Shown piece by piece: positions 34,401-43,180 of a stretch of 64,000 nt of DNA. This DNA comes from Chryseobacterium pennae (GTDB lineage: Bacteria > Bacteroidota > Bacteroidia > Flavobacteriales > Weeksellaceae): positions 1 to 64,000 of the forward strand of contig NZ_QNVT01000018.1 of the NCBI RefSeq assembly GCF_003385515.1, written 5' to 3'. A model generated the notes under the pieces. It saw only the letters and a list, made by a program, of their open reading frames with translations, had not been told where the DNA came from and ran no database searches. Every line of letters begins with the position of its first letter. Positions within the stretch are counted from its first letter, which is position 1. A program made the position numbers and the translations under genes.

Positions 34401-34497
34401 TTACAAACAGGAATCTTTCCACTTATTCAGTGAAATGATAGAGAAATTGAACAAAGAAATTATTTCATTCTTATACAAAGGAGAAATTCCTGCATAA
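31423..34497 (+). CDS. secA: Protein translocase ATPase SecA
   Basis: This 1024-residue protein is the preprotein translocase motor at the SecYEG channel. Landmarks are the Walker A MATGEGKTLV, VNDYLAKRD, YGTNNEFGFDYLRDNM, VDEVDSVLVDDARTPLIISGP, NMAGRGTDIKL and RQLRGRAGRQGDPGSSQFYVSLED. It is longer than E. coli SecA (901) through insertions in NBD/PPXD, usual in Bacteroidota. The C-terminal zinc-binding SecB motif is absent: the protein ends FLYKGEIPA. It is monocistronic with a strong terminator. Confidence 0.98.
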   Translation: MSFLNKVLKGFLGDKKAQDLKEVKKVVTKIKAVEPNIQQLSDDGLRQKTAEFKASIKDATSKITAQIEQIKEQIKTSTNVDEKEALFSKIESLKKESYEIEEKVLIQVLPEAFALIKETARRWAQNGEIRVTASDWDRELAAAGKDFVEIQGDQAVWKNSWDAAGTPVVWDMVHYDVQFIGGIILHSGKIAEMATGEGKTLVGTLPIYLNSLPERGVHVVTVNDYLAKRDSAWMGPLYQFHGMSIDCIDNHQPNSDGRRKAYGSDITYGTNNEFGFDYLRDNMVTSPSELVQRELNFAIVDEVDSVLVDDARTPLIISGPVPQGDRQEFDVLKPSIDRIVEVQKKTVSAIFNEAKKLITAGNTKEGGFKLLQAYRGLPKNRQLIKFLSESGNRALLQKVEGQYMQDNNRDMPIVDKDLYFVIEEKNNQVDLTDKGVEYMSQGNSDPNFFVLPDIGTEIAEVEAKNLTKEEEFEAKERLFGDFAEKSERVHTMSQLLKAYTLFEKDDEYVVIDGEVKIVDEQTGRIMEGRRYSDGLHQAIEAKENVKIEAATQTFATVTLQNYFRMYNKLAGMTGTAETEAGELWEIYKLDVVVIPTNRVILRDDKQDLVFKTNREKYNAVIEEIEKLTAARRPVLVGTTSVEISQLLSKALQLRKIPHQVLNAKLHKKEAEIVAGAGQPGVVTIATNMAGRGTDIKLSKEVKEAGGLAIIGTERHDSRRVDRQLRGRAGRQGDPGSSQFYVSLEDNLMRLFGSERIAKMMDRMGHKEGEVIQHSMISKSIERAQKKVEENNFGTRKRLLEYDDVMNKQRDVIYKRRKNALFGDHLKYDITNMIFDVANSIVAKGKATGNYKDFEYEIIKTFTMESPVSPNDFNNKTIPDLTNILFKAAQEDYAMKLNLLKEKSFPIIENVYQNQGSMFKMIQVPFTDGHKTMTIVADLKEAYDTQCESLINDFEKNITLSIIDENWKLHLREMDDLRRSSQGAVYEQKDPLVIYKQESFHLFSEMIEKLNKEIISFLYKGEIPA

Positions 34498-34520
34498 GAA
34501 ATAAATAACAATATTATTAA

Positions 34521-34553
34521 AAAACCGCTCTGGCATTGGCCGGAGCGGTTTTT
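34521..34553 (+). terminator. Terminator of secA
   Basis: AAAACCGCTCTGGC (34521-34534) and GCCGGAGCGGTTTT (34539-34552) pair with one wobble around ATTG and continue into T residues. Confidence 0.9.
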
Positions 34554-34623
34554 CGTTATTGATTATATAATAGTTTTATGACAAATATCAATATTATTAT
34601 TTATTTAGAATAGTTAAAAACAA

Positions 34624-34631
34624 TATATTTG
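34624..34631 (+). promoter_or_regulatory. -7 box of the iron-uptake run
   Basis: TATATTTG is a perfect TAnnTTTG match, 20 nt before the chimera's ATG at 34652. It is probably the promoter for the following genes too. Confidence 0.55.
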
Positions 34632-34651
34632 CAAAAAATATTGACTGCTTC

Positions 34652-35287
34652 ATGAAGCTAAAAACTGCTAAACGCTGGTTTAATTGGCATAAATGGACAA
34701 GCCTTATCTGTACCGTTTTTCTACTGTATCTCTGTGTAACAGGTTTACCGTTGATCTTTCATGAAGAAATTGAACATCTTTTAGAAGACAACAAAGAAGC
34801 CTTAGCTCAAAATCATGAAAAACTGAGCTTAGATAAACTTGTAAAAATTGCTGAGTCCAAATACCCGGGAGAGAAGGTTTCCCTGATCAAAGAATTCTCT
34901 GTAATTGCAGGAGTAAGCTATAATGATATGAAGTACACGGAAGCTGATGAAACCGTAATAGGAAGAAGACCAGCTACGGCATCATCTCCATGGTTAGTAA
35001 ATTTCAATGCAAGCTATCAATTCCTTGACGGAAAATTAAAAGGTCTTGGATTCGGAGTTGGAGGAAACTATGCGAGTAACAACAAGATTGTGAACTCTAC
35101 AACCATGGGTATGTTCATCCTTCCAAAATATCTGGTACTGAACGCTAATGCGTTTTATGATACTAAAAAATACAGAATTGGTGTAAAGGTAGACAACTTT
35201 ACGAACGAACATTATTGGAGCGGGTATACAATAGCCAATGCTCAGGCACTCGCCAACATATTAGGAAGTTTCACTTATAAATTCTAA
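34652..35287 (+). pseudogene. In-frame chimera: PepSY membrane protein 5' end fused to TonB receptor 3' end
   Basis: This 211-residue ORF joins two unrelated parts. Residues 1 to ~82 (KTAKRWFNWHKWTSLICTVFLLYLCVTGLPLIF, then YPGEKVSLIK) are the start of a PepSY-associated transmembrane protein, with one helix and the beginning of a PepSY domain. Residues ~84-211 (FSVIAGVSYNDMKYTEADE.. to VDNFTNEHYWSGY..GSFTYKF) are the last ~130 residues of a siderophore-type TonB-dependent receptor, ending in the canonical aromatic residue. The simplest origin is a deletion fusing a PepSY gene to a downstream receptor gene, at about 34895-34905. It heads an operon with two intact receptor/PepSY pairs. The product is unlikely to be a working receptor. 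Confidence 0.8.
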
Positions 35288-35312
35288 ACTGTTACAGTAA
35301 CCCTTATAAACA

Positions 35313-37493
35313 ATGAAAAGAATAACAATAGGAGCTGCATTATTAACATCTATGTTAAGTTTTGCACAGGAAAAAAAAGACACCATCAAATCCAACGATA
35401 TTGAAGAAGTAGTTGTTAATGGAAGATATTATCAGAAGTACAAATTGAATGAGGTTTCGGGTTCATTAAGAATTCAGACCCCAATTTTGGAGCTTCCTCA
35501 AAATGTACAATCGGTAAGTTCACAGGTCCTTTCTGACCAGATTACATTGAATATGTCAGAAGGAATTGTTCGTAACGTAAGTGGAGCAAGAAAAGTAGAA
35601 CACTGGGATAACGTGTATTCCAATGTTTATATGAGAGGAGCCAGTATTTCCACTTTCATGAACGGGATGAATGTTTCTTCTACATGGGGTCCTATCAATC
35701 CTGATGCATCCATCATTGATAGAATAGAGTTTGTAAAAGGACCTGCCGGATTTATGGGTTCCATGGGAGACCCAGCTGGATTCTATAACGTTGTGACAAA
35801 AAAACCAACTGGGAAATTTGCCAATAGTGTACGTTTCACAACAGGAAGTTACAACCTTTTCAGAGGAGAAGCTGACTTAGATGGAGTTCTTGTTAAGGAT
35901 GGGGTTTTAGACTACCGTATCAACTTAATGGGAAGTTCTAATAAATCTTGGGTGGAAAATGATAAAACAAGCAAAATTATCGTTGCTCCATCTATTACTT
36001 TCAGACCTACAAAGTCTACAACATTTACAGCACAGTACAATTATCAATATTTAAAATTCAATCAACCTGGAGCTTATTTGATGTCTAATGATGGGTATGC
36101 TTCTCTAAATGTACATACCAATTTCAATGATCCCAACTTCAAACAGACAGAGGTAAAAGACCAAAGTTTATTTTTAAGTTTAGATCAAAAACTATTTAAA
36201 GACTGGGTTTGGAGTACTCAGTATGCTTATATGGATATGAACTATGACGGTGGTTCATGGTGGGGAACATTTGATCCGAACAATAAAAATATTTTAAACA
36301 GAACACTAAGTAACTGGCAAGCCAAGGGAAAAAATCATATCTTCCAGACCTATGTAAGAGGAACCCTTAATACAGGAAATATTGTACATAAAATAATTGC
36401 AGGATTTGATTATGGGGACAGAAAATATAATGCAGACTTTTCTTCCTATTCAAAAATTGTAAACGACAAGGAAACTTTATTATTTCCAATAGACATTTAT
36501 AATGTAAATTATGGAGTAGATCCTTCAAAACTTCCTTCTTCAAACTTTTATACCTTAAACCCTTCTGCTCCGTTTTATGATGATGAAGGCGTAAAATATA
36601 CTTCATATTATGCGCAGGACCAGATCGAGATGTTCAACAACAAACTTAGAATAACATTAGCAGGAAGATACACAAGTGGTACTACTTATGCCGGATATCC
36701 ATATTATTCACCAGGAAATGTTGTTCCTAGAAATAAAGCAGGAGAGTTCACACCAAGAGTAGGAGTTAGTTATTCTATTCTAAGCGATTTCTCTGTTTAT
36801 GGAATCTTTGATAAGACTTTTATCCCGCAATCTGCATTAGGAATCAACAATACCCAGATCACTGATCCTTTCAGAGGGCAAAATATTGAATTCGGACTGA
36901 AGAAAGATTGGTTCGGAGGAAAATGGAACACCACTTTTGCAGTTTACGAAATCAGAAGAAAAAACATCCTTGTTGCCGGACCTAAAGAGCAAAACGGAGG
37001 AACTCCTTTTCAGGTTGCAACCGGAGAACAAAGAGCGAGAGGTTTTGAAACCGATATCAAAGGGGAGATCATCAAAGGATTGAACATTATTGTAAATTAT
37101 GCTTACACAGACGCAAAGACTATTAAAGATACTGATCCTACAAGAATTGGAATACAGTCTCCGGGAAATGCGAAAAATGTTCAGAATACATGGATCAATT
37201 ATAGATTCCAAAATGGACTTATGAAAGGTTTTGGAGTTTCAGCAGGTTATCAATATCAAGGAGGAAGACAATCCTGGTTTGGGGTAAGTGCAACAAAAGA
37301 TCAAAGTCTTCCAGATTATTTTGACACTAACTTCGGAATTTCTTATGTAGCTAAAAAATTCGATGTAAACCTACTTTTAAACAATGTTCTTAACAAAAAA
37401 CTTTACAGTGGTTATAGAGGTGATGCAGGTGAATATGCATGGATCTACAATGCACCACGCAACTGGAGAATATCAATAGGATACAAATTTTAA
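35313..37493 (+). CDS. TonB-dependent siderophore receptor
   Basis: This 726-residue outer-membrane receptor has a signal peptide (1-18, ending SFA) and a plug with NVQSVSSQVLSDQITLNMSEGIVRNVSGA and DRIEFVKGPAGFMGSMGDPAGFYNVVTKKPTG, the FhuA/FpvA siderophore-receptor pattern. The barrel ends NWRISIGYKF. It should import a ferric siderophore with TonB energy. It lies 25 bp after the chimera and 42 bp before a PepSY protein gene, a pairing commonly linked to ferric-siderophore reduction. An attenuator-like hairpin lies between them. Confidence 0.9.
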   Translation: MKRITIGAALLTSMLSFAQEKKDTIKSNDIEEVVVNGRYYQKYKLNEVSGSLRIQTPILELPQNVQSVSSQVLSDQITLNMSEGIVRNVSGARKVEHWDNVYSNVYMRGASISTFMNGMNVSSTWGPINPDASIIDRIEFVKGPAGFMGSMGDPAGFYNVVTKKPTGKFANSVRFTTGSYNLFRGEADLDGVLVKDGVLDYRINLMGSSNKSWVENDKTSKIIVAPSITFRPTKSTTFTAQYNYQYLKFNQPGAYLMSNDGYASLNVHTNFNDPNFKQTEVKDQSLFLSLDQKLFKDWVWSTQYAYMDMNYDGGSWWGTFDPNNKNILNRTLSNWQAKGKNHIFQTYVRGTLNTGNIVHKIIAGFDYGDRKYNADFSSYSKIVNDKETLLFPIDIYNVNYGVDPSKLPSSNFYTLNPSAPFYDDEGVKYTSYYAQDQIEMFNNKLRITLAGRYTSGTTYAGYPYYSPGNVVPRNKAGEFTPRVGVSYSILSDFSVYGIFDKTFIPQSALGINNTQITDPFRGQNIEFGLKKDWFGGKWNTTFAVYEIRRKNILVAGPKEQNGGTPFQVATGEQRARGFETDIKGEIIKGLNIIVNYAYTDAKTIKDTDPTRIGIQSPGNAKNVQNTWINYRFQNGLMKGFGVSAGYQYQGGRQSWFGVSATKDQSLPDYFDTNFGISYVAKKFDVNLLLNNVLNKKLYSGYRGDAGEYAWIYNAPRNWRISIGYKF

Positions 37494-37503
37494 TACTAAA
37501 TAA

Positions 37504-37532
37504 AGGTTAACCCTAAATGGGGTTAACTTTTT
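37504..37532 (+). terminator. Hairpin with T-tract between receptor and PepSY gene
   Basis: GTTAACCC (37506-37513) pairs with GGGTTAAC (37520-37527), with flanking wobble/AT pairs and a five-T run, just before ATG 37536. It may partly uncouple the two genes. Confidence 0.6.
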
Positions 37533-37535
37533 ACT

Positions 37536-38738
37536 ATGAGAAAAAAACAACATCATAAAAAGAAAATTTCTCCAACGAAGAAATGGTCTGCCAAACTGCA
37601 TTTGTGGTTTGGTTTGTCAGTTGGTATCATTGTATTCATAGTCTCTCTTACAGGGACTTTGTACATTTTTAAGGATGAAGTACAAAATTGTCTTCGTAAA
37701 GAAGCCATCTATGTAAAACCGAATGAGATCAATAAAAAACCCTTATCCATCGAGATTCTTCGTGAGAAAGTAAGTCTGGAGCTTAACGAGAAATATCCTG
37801 TAAGCTCAGTTGAAATCTCTTTGGATAAAAGTAAATCCTATCGTTTTTTATACTATGATAAGAGTAAGAAAGGATGGAATTATTTTCAACAGGTTCTCAT
37901 CAATAAGCAGGTTTATGTCAATCAGTATACCGGAAAAATTCTTGCTGTTTACAATGAAAAGTATGATGTATTCAATATTTTGAAGTATATCCACTGGGGA
38001 CTTCTTCTCAACTCAGAATGGGGACCGTACACTATAGGAATTCCAACTGTTCTTTTTATCATTATGCTGATTACTGGAATCATTTTATGGTGGCCGAAAA
38101 ATAAAAATGCCAGAAAAGGACGTTTCTGGTTCAACTGGAAAAATGTAAAAAACTGGAAACGCAAAAACTATGACCTTCACAATGTATTGGGATTCTATGC
38201 CTCATTCATTGCCTTAATAATGAGTGTAACAGGAATTTACTTTGCCTATCCTTATGTAAAAAATACTTTTAACCTTGCCATATCCGGTTATTGGGAGCAG
38301 CCAAAAGAAAAGGAAATCAAATCCCCGGACTCATTGATGGCAAAGAGGTCTGATATTTTTGATATAACAGCCTTACAAACCGAAAAACTATATGCAGGAT
38401 CATCCAGTTTCAGAATTACCTTAAATGGAAAAAACAAAAAAGGAAAGGAGCTCAAAAATCTCCCGGTCACCGTGTATGGTCAGGATGGAAGATTCAGTGA
38501 AAGAAACCTCCTTACTTTCGATAAATATTCAGGAAAACTACTAGCCAATAAACCTCATCACAAACTCAAAGCCGCAGAAAAATATGCGAATGCCAATTAT
38601 GATGTCCACACCGGATCTTATTTCGGACTGTTTGGAAAAATCATCTGGTTTATCGCAGGTCTTATCTGCACCTCACTCCCTGTTACCGGATTTTTGGTCT
38701 GGTGGGGGAAAAGAAAGAAACAAGGAAAGAAAATATAA
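37536..38738 (+). CDS. PepSY-associated transmembrane protein (siderophore reductase-like)
   Basis: This 400-residue protein has four transmembrane helices (about 22-45, 167-188, 222-247, 363-385) and a large periplasmic loop between the first two containing a PepSY domain. The N-terminal KKWSAKLHLWFGL and internal KRKNYDLHNVLGFYAS contain the conserved His residues (LHLW, DLHNV, VHTG) that could bind haem. Homologues such as FsrB/FoxB-type proteins reduce ferric siderophores at the inner membrane. Its stop codon overlaps the start of the next receptor gene by 1 nt (TAATG), so translation is coupled. Confidence 0.83.
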   Translation: MRKKQHHKKKISPTKKWSAKLHLWFGLSVGIIVFIVSLTGTLYIFKDEVQNCLRKEAIYVKPNEINKKPLSIEILREKVSLELNEKYPVSSVEISLDKSKSYRFLYYDKSKKGWNYFQQVLINKQVYVNQYTGKILAVYNEKYDVFNILKYIHWGLLLNSEWGPYTIGIPTVLFIIMLITGIILWWPKNKNARKGRFWFNWKNVKNWKRKNYDLHNVLGFYASFIALIMSVTGIYFAYPYVKNTFNLAISGYWEQPKEKEIKSPDSLMAKRSDIFDITALQTEKLYAGSSSFRITLNGKNKKGKELKNLPVTVYGQDGRFSERNLLTFDKYSGKLLANKPHHKLKAAEKYANANYDVHTGSYFGLFGKIIWFIAGLICTSLPVTGFLVWWGKRKKQGKKI

Positions 38739-40849
38739 TGAAAAAAGCAATTTTATCAGCTGCCAGTCTGGGAACTACAATCGTTTTTGGACAGGTAAAA
38801 GATACTTTACAAACTCAAAATGTGGATGAGGTTGTGATGACGGCTTCCAGAAAAAAGGAGAGCATTAAAGAGGTTCCCAGCTCGATCACAGTGGTTGGAG
38901 AAAAGCAAATTCAGTCTCAATTGACAGTTAATTCCGATATTACGAGCATTCTGCAATACACCGTTCCCAGTTTAGGAACGAATTCCGGCCAGACTTCCAA
39001 CACCGGCCAGACATTAAGAGGTCGCCAGGTGCTAGTCTTAATAGACGGAATTCCTCAATCTACTCCCCTTCGAAACGGAGCAAGAGATCTAAGAGTGATT
39101 GATCCCTCAGCCATTGAAAGGGTTGAAGTCATTAAAGGAGCTTCTTCAATCTATGGAAACGGCGCAGACGGTGGTATCATCAATTATATTACAAAAAGAA
39201 ATAAAACCGATAAAACTATTTCCGGGATTTCACAGATTGGCTTCACGGGGCAACGTTCAGGAGGTACTTTAGGAATGAGAGCCAGCCAGCTTCTATCCGG
39301 AAAGATCAATAAATTTGACTATACCCTTTCCCTGGCCTACGAAAGAACAGGTTACATGAAAGATGCCAACAGAGTTTATTTAAGTCCAACATACAGCACT
39401 GCAAAAATGGATAACTACAACGGAATGTTGAAGTTAGGATACGACATCAATGAAAACCAAAGAATTGAAGCCTCTTATATCGGATATTCTTCAAAATCAA
39501 ACCTGAACCTGGGATTACATACAGGAATATATGGTGTTGAGCCTACCATTGGTGAAGGACAGGTAAAAAGCCTGGAAACCACACCACAGGGAACACCAAG
39601 AAATCATAACATCAGGGTAAGTTATGATAATAAAAACCTGTTTAAGGGGACAGCATTGAATGTGAACCTTTATTATCAGGATTTTAAAACTGTATATGGA
39701 TACAGTGATACCTTTTTCAACGGTGGACAGTCTAATGTTCTTTCTAAAAAAGCAGGCGCAAGATTCAATCTTGATACCCAGCTTTGGAATACTCAAAACT
39801 CGCAGGGAGAAATCATCTACGGAGCTGATATCCTGAACGATGAAACGGTACAGAAACTTGAAGATGGCCGTTTCTGGACTCCAAACATGAATATGACCAA
39901 TATAGCCCCTTTCTTATTGGCAAAAATCGATCTGTTTAAAAAATTAACTATCAAAGGAGGGCTTCGATATGAAAATATCAAAGTAAATGTAGATGATTTC
40001 AACACACTTTCTGTTATTAAAAACAATGGAACATTTACACCTAGTATTCCGGTAGCAGGAGGAAAATTAAGTTATAATGCACTGGTAGGAAGTATTGGAT
40101 TACGCTACAATATTGAACCTTACATCAACCTTTTCGGAAGTTTCTCACAGGCCTACTCTATCAATGAATTGGGTAGAATTCTGAGAACCTCAACGTCTGA
40201 GACCATTAAAAACCTTGAAACAAAACCTATTATCGTAAACAATTACGAACTGGGAGCTACAGGACAGGTTTCAAGCTGGATGAATTATGAATTAACGTCT
40301 TATGTGAGCACCTCTAAGCTTGGAGCCACTTTTGTTCAGAGCGCAGACAGAGCATTAACCATTAAAAGAGCACCGGAAATTATTTATGGAGTGGAAGGTT
40401 TTCTACACTTCACCCCTCTTAAATGGCTTCAGTTCGGAGGAAGCTATAGCTGGATGGAAGGAATTACTTCTCCTGATGATAATGGAAATTATTCAGCTAA
40501 AATCAATAACAGCAGAATTTCTGCACCTAAAGTCCTTGCTTATGTGCAGGTGAAACCAATTCCACAAGCTTTCATCGGTATTGATATGCTTCACTCTTTT
40601 CAACAGAACAGATTTGAACTTGGGGCGAATAAACAATACACATATGGAGAAGGATTTGTTCCTGATTATACAGTCTTCAATCTAAAGATAGGCAGTGAAA
40701 TCAATAAAAACTGGAAACTGTCAGTGGGAATTGAAAACTTTTTCAACAAACTGTATCAGCCATCAATTGCATGGTGGTCAGCAAGAGATAGCGAATTTGT
40801 GAATGCTCCGGGAACGAGAGGAACTCTGATTCTTGAATACAAATTTTAA
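38738..40849 (+). CDS. TonB-dependent outer-membrane receptor
   Basis: This 703-residue receptor starts at ATG 38738 in a TAATG overlap with the PepSY gene; a longer frame from 38702 lacks a signal peptide at its N-terminus. A signal peptide (1-18, TTIVFG) is followed by VDEVVMTASRKKESIKEVPSSITVVGEKQI, a TonB-box-like/plug start. The plug continues LRGRQVLVLIDGIPQSTPLRNGARDLRVIDPSAIERVEVIKGASSIYGNGADGGIINYIT, and the barrel ends LILEYKF. The pattern resembles ferric-siderophore or catecholate receptors. It is followed 50 bp later by a second PepSY gene. Confidence 0.9.
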   Translation: MKKAILSAASLGTTIVFGQVKDTLQTQNVDEVVMTASRKKESIKEVPSSITVVGEKQIQSQLTVNSDITSILQYTVPSLGTNSGQTSNTGQTLRGRQVLVLIDGIPQSTPLRNGARDLRVIDPSAIERVEVIKGASSIYGNGADGGIINYITKRNKTDKTISGISQIGFTGQRSGGTLGMRASQLLSGKINKFDYTLSLAYERTGYMKDANRVYLSPTYSTAKMDNYNGMLKLGYDINENQRIEASYIGYSSKSNLNLGLHTGIYGVEPTIGEGQVKSLETTPQGTPRNHNIRVSYDNKNLFKGTALNVNLYYQDFKTVYGYSDTFFNGGQSNVLSKKAGARFNLDTQLWNTQNSQGEIIYGADILNDETVQKLEDGRFWTPNMNMTNIAPFLLAKIDLFKKLTIKGGLRYENIKVNVDDFNTLSVIKNNGTFTPSIPVAGGKLSYNALVGSIGLRYNIEPYINLFGSFSQAYSINELGRILRTSTSETIKNLETKPIIVNNYELGATGQVSSWMNYELTSYVSTSKLGATFVQSADRALTIKRAPEIIYGVEGFLHFTPLKWLQFGGSYSWMEGITSPDDNGNYSAKINNSRISAPKVLAYVQVKPIPQAFIGIDMLHSFQQNRFELGANKQYTYGEGFVPDYTVFNLKIGSEINKNWKLSVGIENFFNKLYQPSIAWWSARDSEFVNAPGTRGTLILEYKF

Positions 40850-40873
40850 TTAATCTAAATAAAAAGTAAAGAC

Positions 40874-40881
40874 TATCTTTG
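40874..40881 (+). promoter_or_regulatory. -7 box upstream of the second PepSY gene
   Basis: TATCTTTG is a perfect TAnnTTTG match, 18 nt before ATG 40900, so the last gene may have its own promoter. Confidence 0.5.
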
Positions 40882-40899
40882 TGATACTTTAATTGTTAT

Positions 40900-42111
40900 A
40901 TGAAGAAAAATCATCATCACAAAAAGAAACCGGGATTCTTTAAAAAATGGTCTGCTAAACTCCATTTATGGTTTGGGCTGGTCATTGGATTTTTAATCTT
41001 TATTATCTCCGTTACAGGAGCTTTGTATGTCTTTAAGGATGAAGTGGAAAACTATACCCGAAAGGATGTAATCTACCATCATGAACAGAATATTGAGCAA
41101 AAGCAGGTGCTTCCCATCAGAGCTATGGAAAAAGCTGTTACCGAACAGGTAAAAGAGAAATATCCAATCCATTGGGTAAATGTACCTATCGACAAAAAGA
41201 TGTCCTATATGTTCTTCTGGTATGAGCATAATACGGATGCCTGGAACTATTTTGATGAATTCCCTATCTACAAACAGGCTTATGTAAACCCTTATACCGG
41301 AAAGGTTCTCAGAGTGTATGATGAAAAAAACGGGTTTTTCAATATTGTTAAAATGATACACTGGAGCTATCTTCTGAAGCAGGACTGGGGAACGTATGTA
41401 GTAGGAATACCGGTTATTATTTTCATCATCATGCTCATTACCGGGATTGTTTTATGGTGGCCTAAAAATAAAGCGGCAAGAAAACAACGTTTCTCTTTTA
41501 AATGGAAAAACATTAAAAGCTGGAAAAGAAAGAATTATGACCTTCATAATGTCCTTGGCTTTTACGCTTCAATTTTCGCGCTTATCTTTTCAATCACAGG
41601 ACTATTTTATGCATTCTTTGTCGTTCAGGCGATGATCTATGTAGTATTTTCCGGTGGAGAAACTCAGTATCCGGATTTTTCTCATATCAAAACAAAGGCT
41701 CCGATAGAAATGAGAACCGAGACTACTCTGGACAAGATCATCAGTACCGTTGAAAAAAAATACCCTGACTCCAATGGTTTTGCCATAGATCTTGGGCATG
41801 AACACATGGATGATCATGAGCATCCAAATTTTGAAGTCTATGTAAAACACCTGTCCTATTCTTATCACAAAAGCAGTAGTCTTATTTTTGATGAAAATTC
41901 AGGAGAATTGTTACATACCCATGATCCAAAGGATAAAAATTTCGGAGAAAAGGTGGTGAGCGCCAATTACGATATCCATGTGGGGGCTATTTTAGGGCTT
42001 CCAACGAAGATTATAGCTTTTATTGTAAGTCTTATCTGTGCTTCACTTCCGGTGACAGGTTTTATGATCTGGTGGGGAAGAAGAAAGAAAAAAACAGTAA
42101 AAACAGCTTAA
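40900..42111 (+). CDS. PepSY-associated transmembrane protein (siderophore reductase-like)
   Basis: This 403-residue paralogue of the protein at 37536 shares the HHKKK N-terminus, KKWSAKLHLWFGL, the four-helix layout, FNIVKMIHWSYLLKQDWGTYVVGIPVIIFIIMLITGIVLWWPKNK and KRKNYDLHNVLGFYAS. A His/Asp-rich stretch (GHEHMDDHEHPNFE) near residue 308 is not present in the other copy and could bind metal. It is the last gene of the iron-uptake run, paired with the receptor at 38738. Confidence 0.83.
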   Translation: MKKNHHHKKKPGFFKKWSAKLHLWFGLVIGFLIFIISVTGALYVFKDEVENYTRKDVIYHHEQNIEQKQVLPIRAMEKAVTEQVKEKYPIHWVNVPIDKKMSYMFFWYEHNTDAWNYFDEFPIYKQAYVNPYTGKVLRVYDEKNGFFNIVKMIHWSYLLKQDWGTYVVGIPVIIFIIMLITGIVLWWPKNKAARKQRFSFKWKNIKSWKRKNYDLHNVLGFYASIFALIFSITGLFYAFFVVQAMIYVVFSGGETQYPDFSHIKTKAPIEMRTETTLDKIISTVEKKYPDSNGFAIDLGHEHMDDHEHPNFEVYVKHLSYSYHKSSSLIFDENSGELLHTHDPKDKNFGEKVVSANYDIHVGAILGLPTKIIAFIVSLICASLPVTGFMIWWGRRKKKTVKTA

Positions 42112-42190
42112 TCTTTTAAATAATACCTGGTTAATAATCTAATAATACAATCTTTTTTATAATTTTAGCCTCTAGAATTTAATAATAGAA

Positions 42191-43159
42191 ATGTCATTAA
42201 TAGATTTATCAAAACAGGTTGCCCTTGGAGTTGACATCGGCGGAACCAATACTAAGTTCGGAATTGTAAACCACCGCGGTGAAGTTCTGGATAAAGGAAA
42301 CCTTAGAACCGATGCCTATGATAAAGTAGAAGATTTCATCGACGCTTTATATGAGGATGCCTATCCTTTAATGGAAAAGCATGGCTCAGAAAAGCACTTC
42401 GACGGAATTGGTGTAGGAGCTCCCAATGCCAACTACTACAAAGGAACAATAGAATTAGCCCCTAACCTACCCTGGAAAGGAGTCATTCCTTTTGCTGAGC
42501 TGATGACCGCAAAATTCAATTTACCTTGTACGGTAACCAATGATGCTAATGCTGCCGCTTTGGGAGAAATGCTTTTCGGTGCTGCACGCGGAATGAAGGA
42601 TTTTATCATGATTACCCTGGGAACAGGAGTAGGAAGCGGAATTATCGCCAATGGAAACCTCATCTACGGACACGATGGTTTTGCAGGAGAACTGGGACAT
42701 ACTATTGTAAAACCAGGGGGAAGAAAACACTGGAGCACAGGATCTGAAGGAAGTTTAGAAGCCTATGCTTCTGCAACAGGAATTACGATCACAGCTAAGA
42801 AAATGAGAGCAGAGTTCCCGGAATCTATGCTGAACCAATATCCTGAAGATGAGATCAATTCTAAAACCGTATACGAATGTGCAATGAAAGAAGACCCGAT
42901 TGCTCTTGAAGTTTTCAGATATACAGGACAAAAACTAGGGGAAGCATTAGCTAATTTCGTGATGTTTTCTTCACCACAAGCTATTCTTTTATTTGGTGGA
43001 GTGATCAAAGCGGGAGACTTTATCTTAAAGCCTGCCAAACTTCACATGGAAAGGAATCTATTACCTATCTTCAGAAATAAGGTAAAACTGGTATTCAGTG
43101 AGCTGAACGAAGCCGATGCTGCTATTTTGGGAGCAAGTGCTTTGGTTTGGGAAAAATAA
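42191..43159 (+). CDS. ROK-family sugar kinase (glucokinase-like) lacking zinc cysteines
   Basis: This 322-residue protein has the ROK ATP-binding start VALGVDIGGTNTKFGIV, the catalytic Asp in VTNDANAAALGEMLFGAA, and TLGTGVGSGII. The zinc site normally reads ELGH...CxCGxxGCLEAYAS; here the His (GELGHT) stays but the region is HWSTGSEGSLEAYAS, so all three cysteines are replaced (Trp, Thr, Ser). The kinase may be zinc-independent. Glucose or N-acetylated hexose phosphorylation is likely. It is monocistronic with a terminator at 43181. Confidence 0.85.
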   Translation: MSLIDLSKQVALGVDIGGTNTKFGIVNHRGEVLDKGNLRTDAYDKVEDFIDALYEDAYPLMEKHGSEKHFDGIGVGAPNANYYKGTIELAPNLPWKGVIPFAELMTAKFNLPCTVTNDANAAALGEMLFGAARGMKDFIMITLGTGVGSGIIANGNLIYGHDGFAGELGHTIVKPGGRKHWSTGSEGSLEAYASATGITITAKKMRAEFPESMLNQYPEDEINSKTVYECAMKEDPIALEVFRYTGQKLGEALANFVMFSSPQAILLFGGVIKAGDFILKPAKLHMERNLLPIFRNKVKLVFSELNEADAAILGASALVWEK

Positions 43160-43180
43160 CTGATACCCTTAATAATATAT

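Noticed and set aside
38702..38737. Earlier ATG for the second TonB receptor
   Set aside because: It would put a charged dodecapeptide before the signal peptide; the TAATG overlap at 38738 is the natural start.
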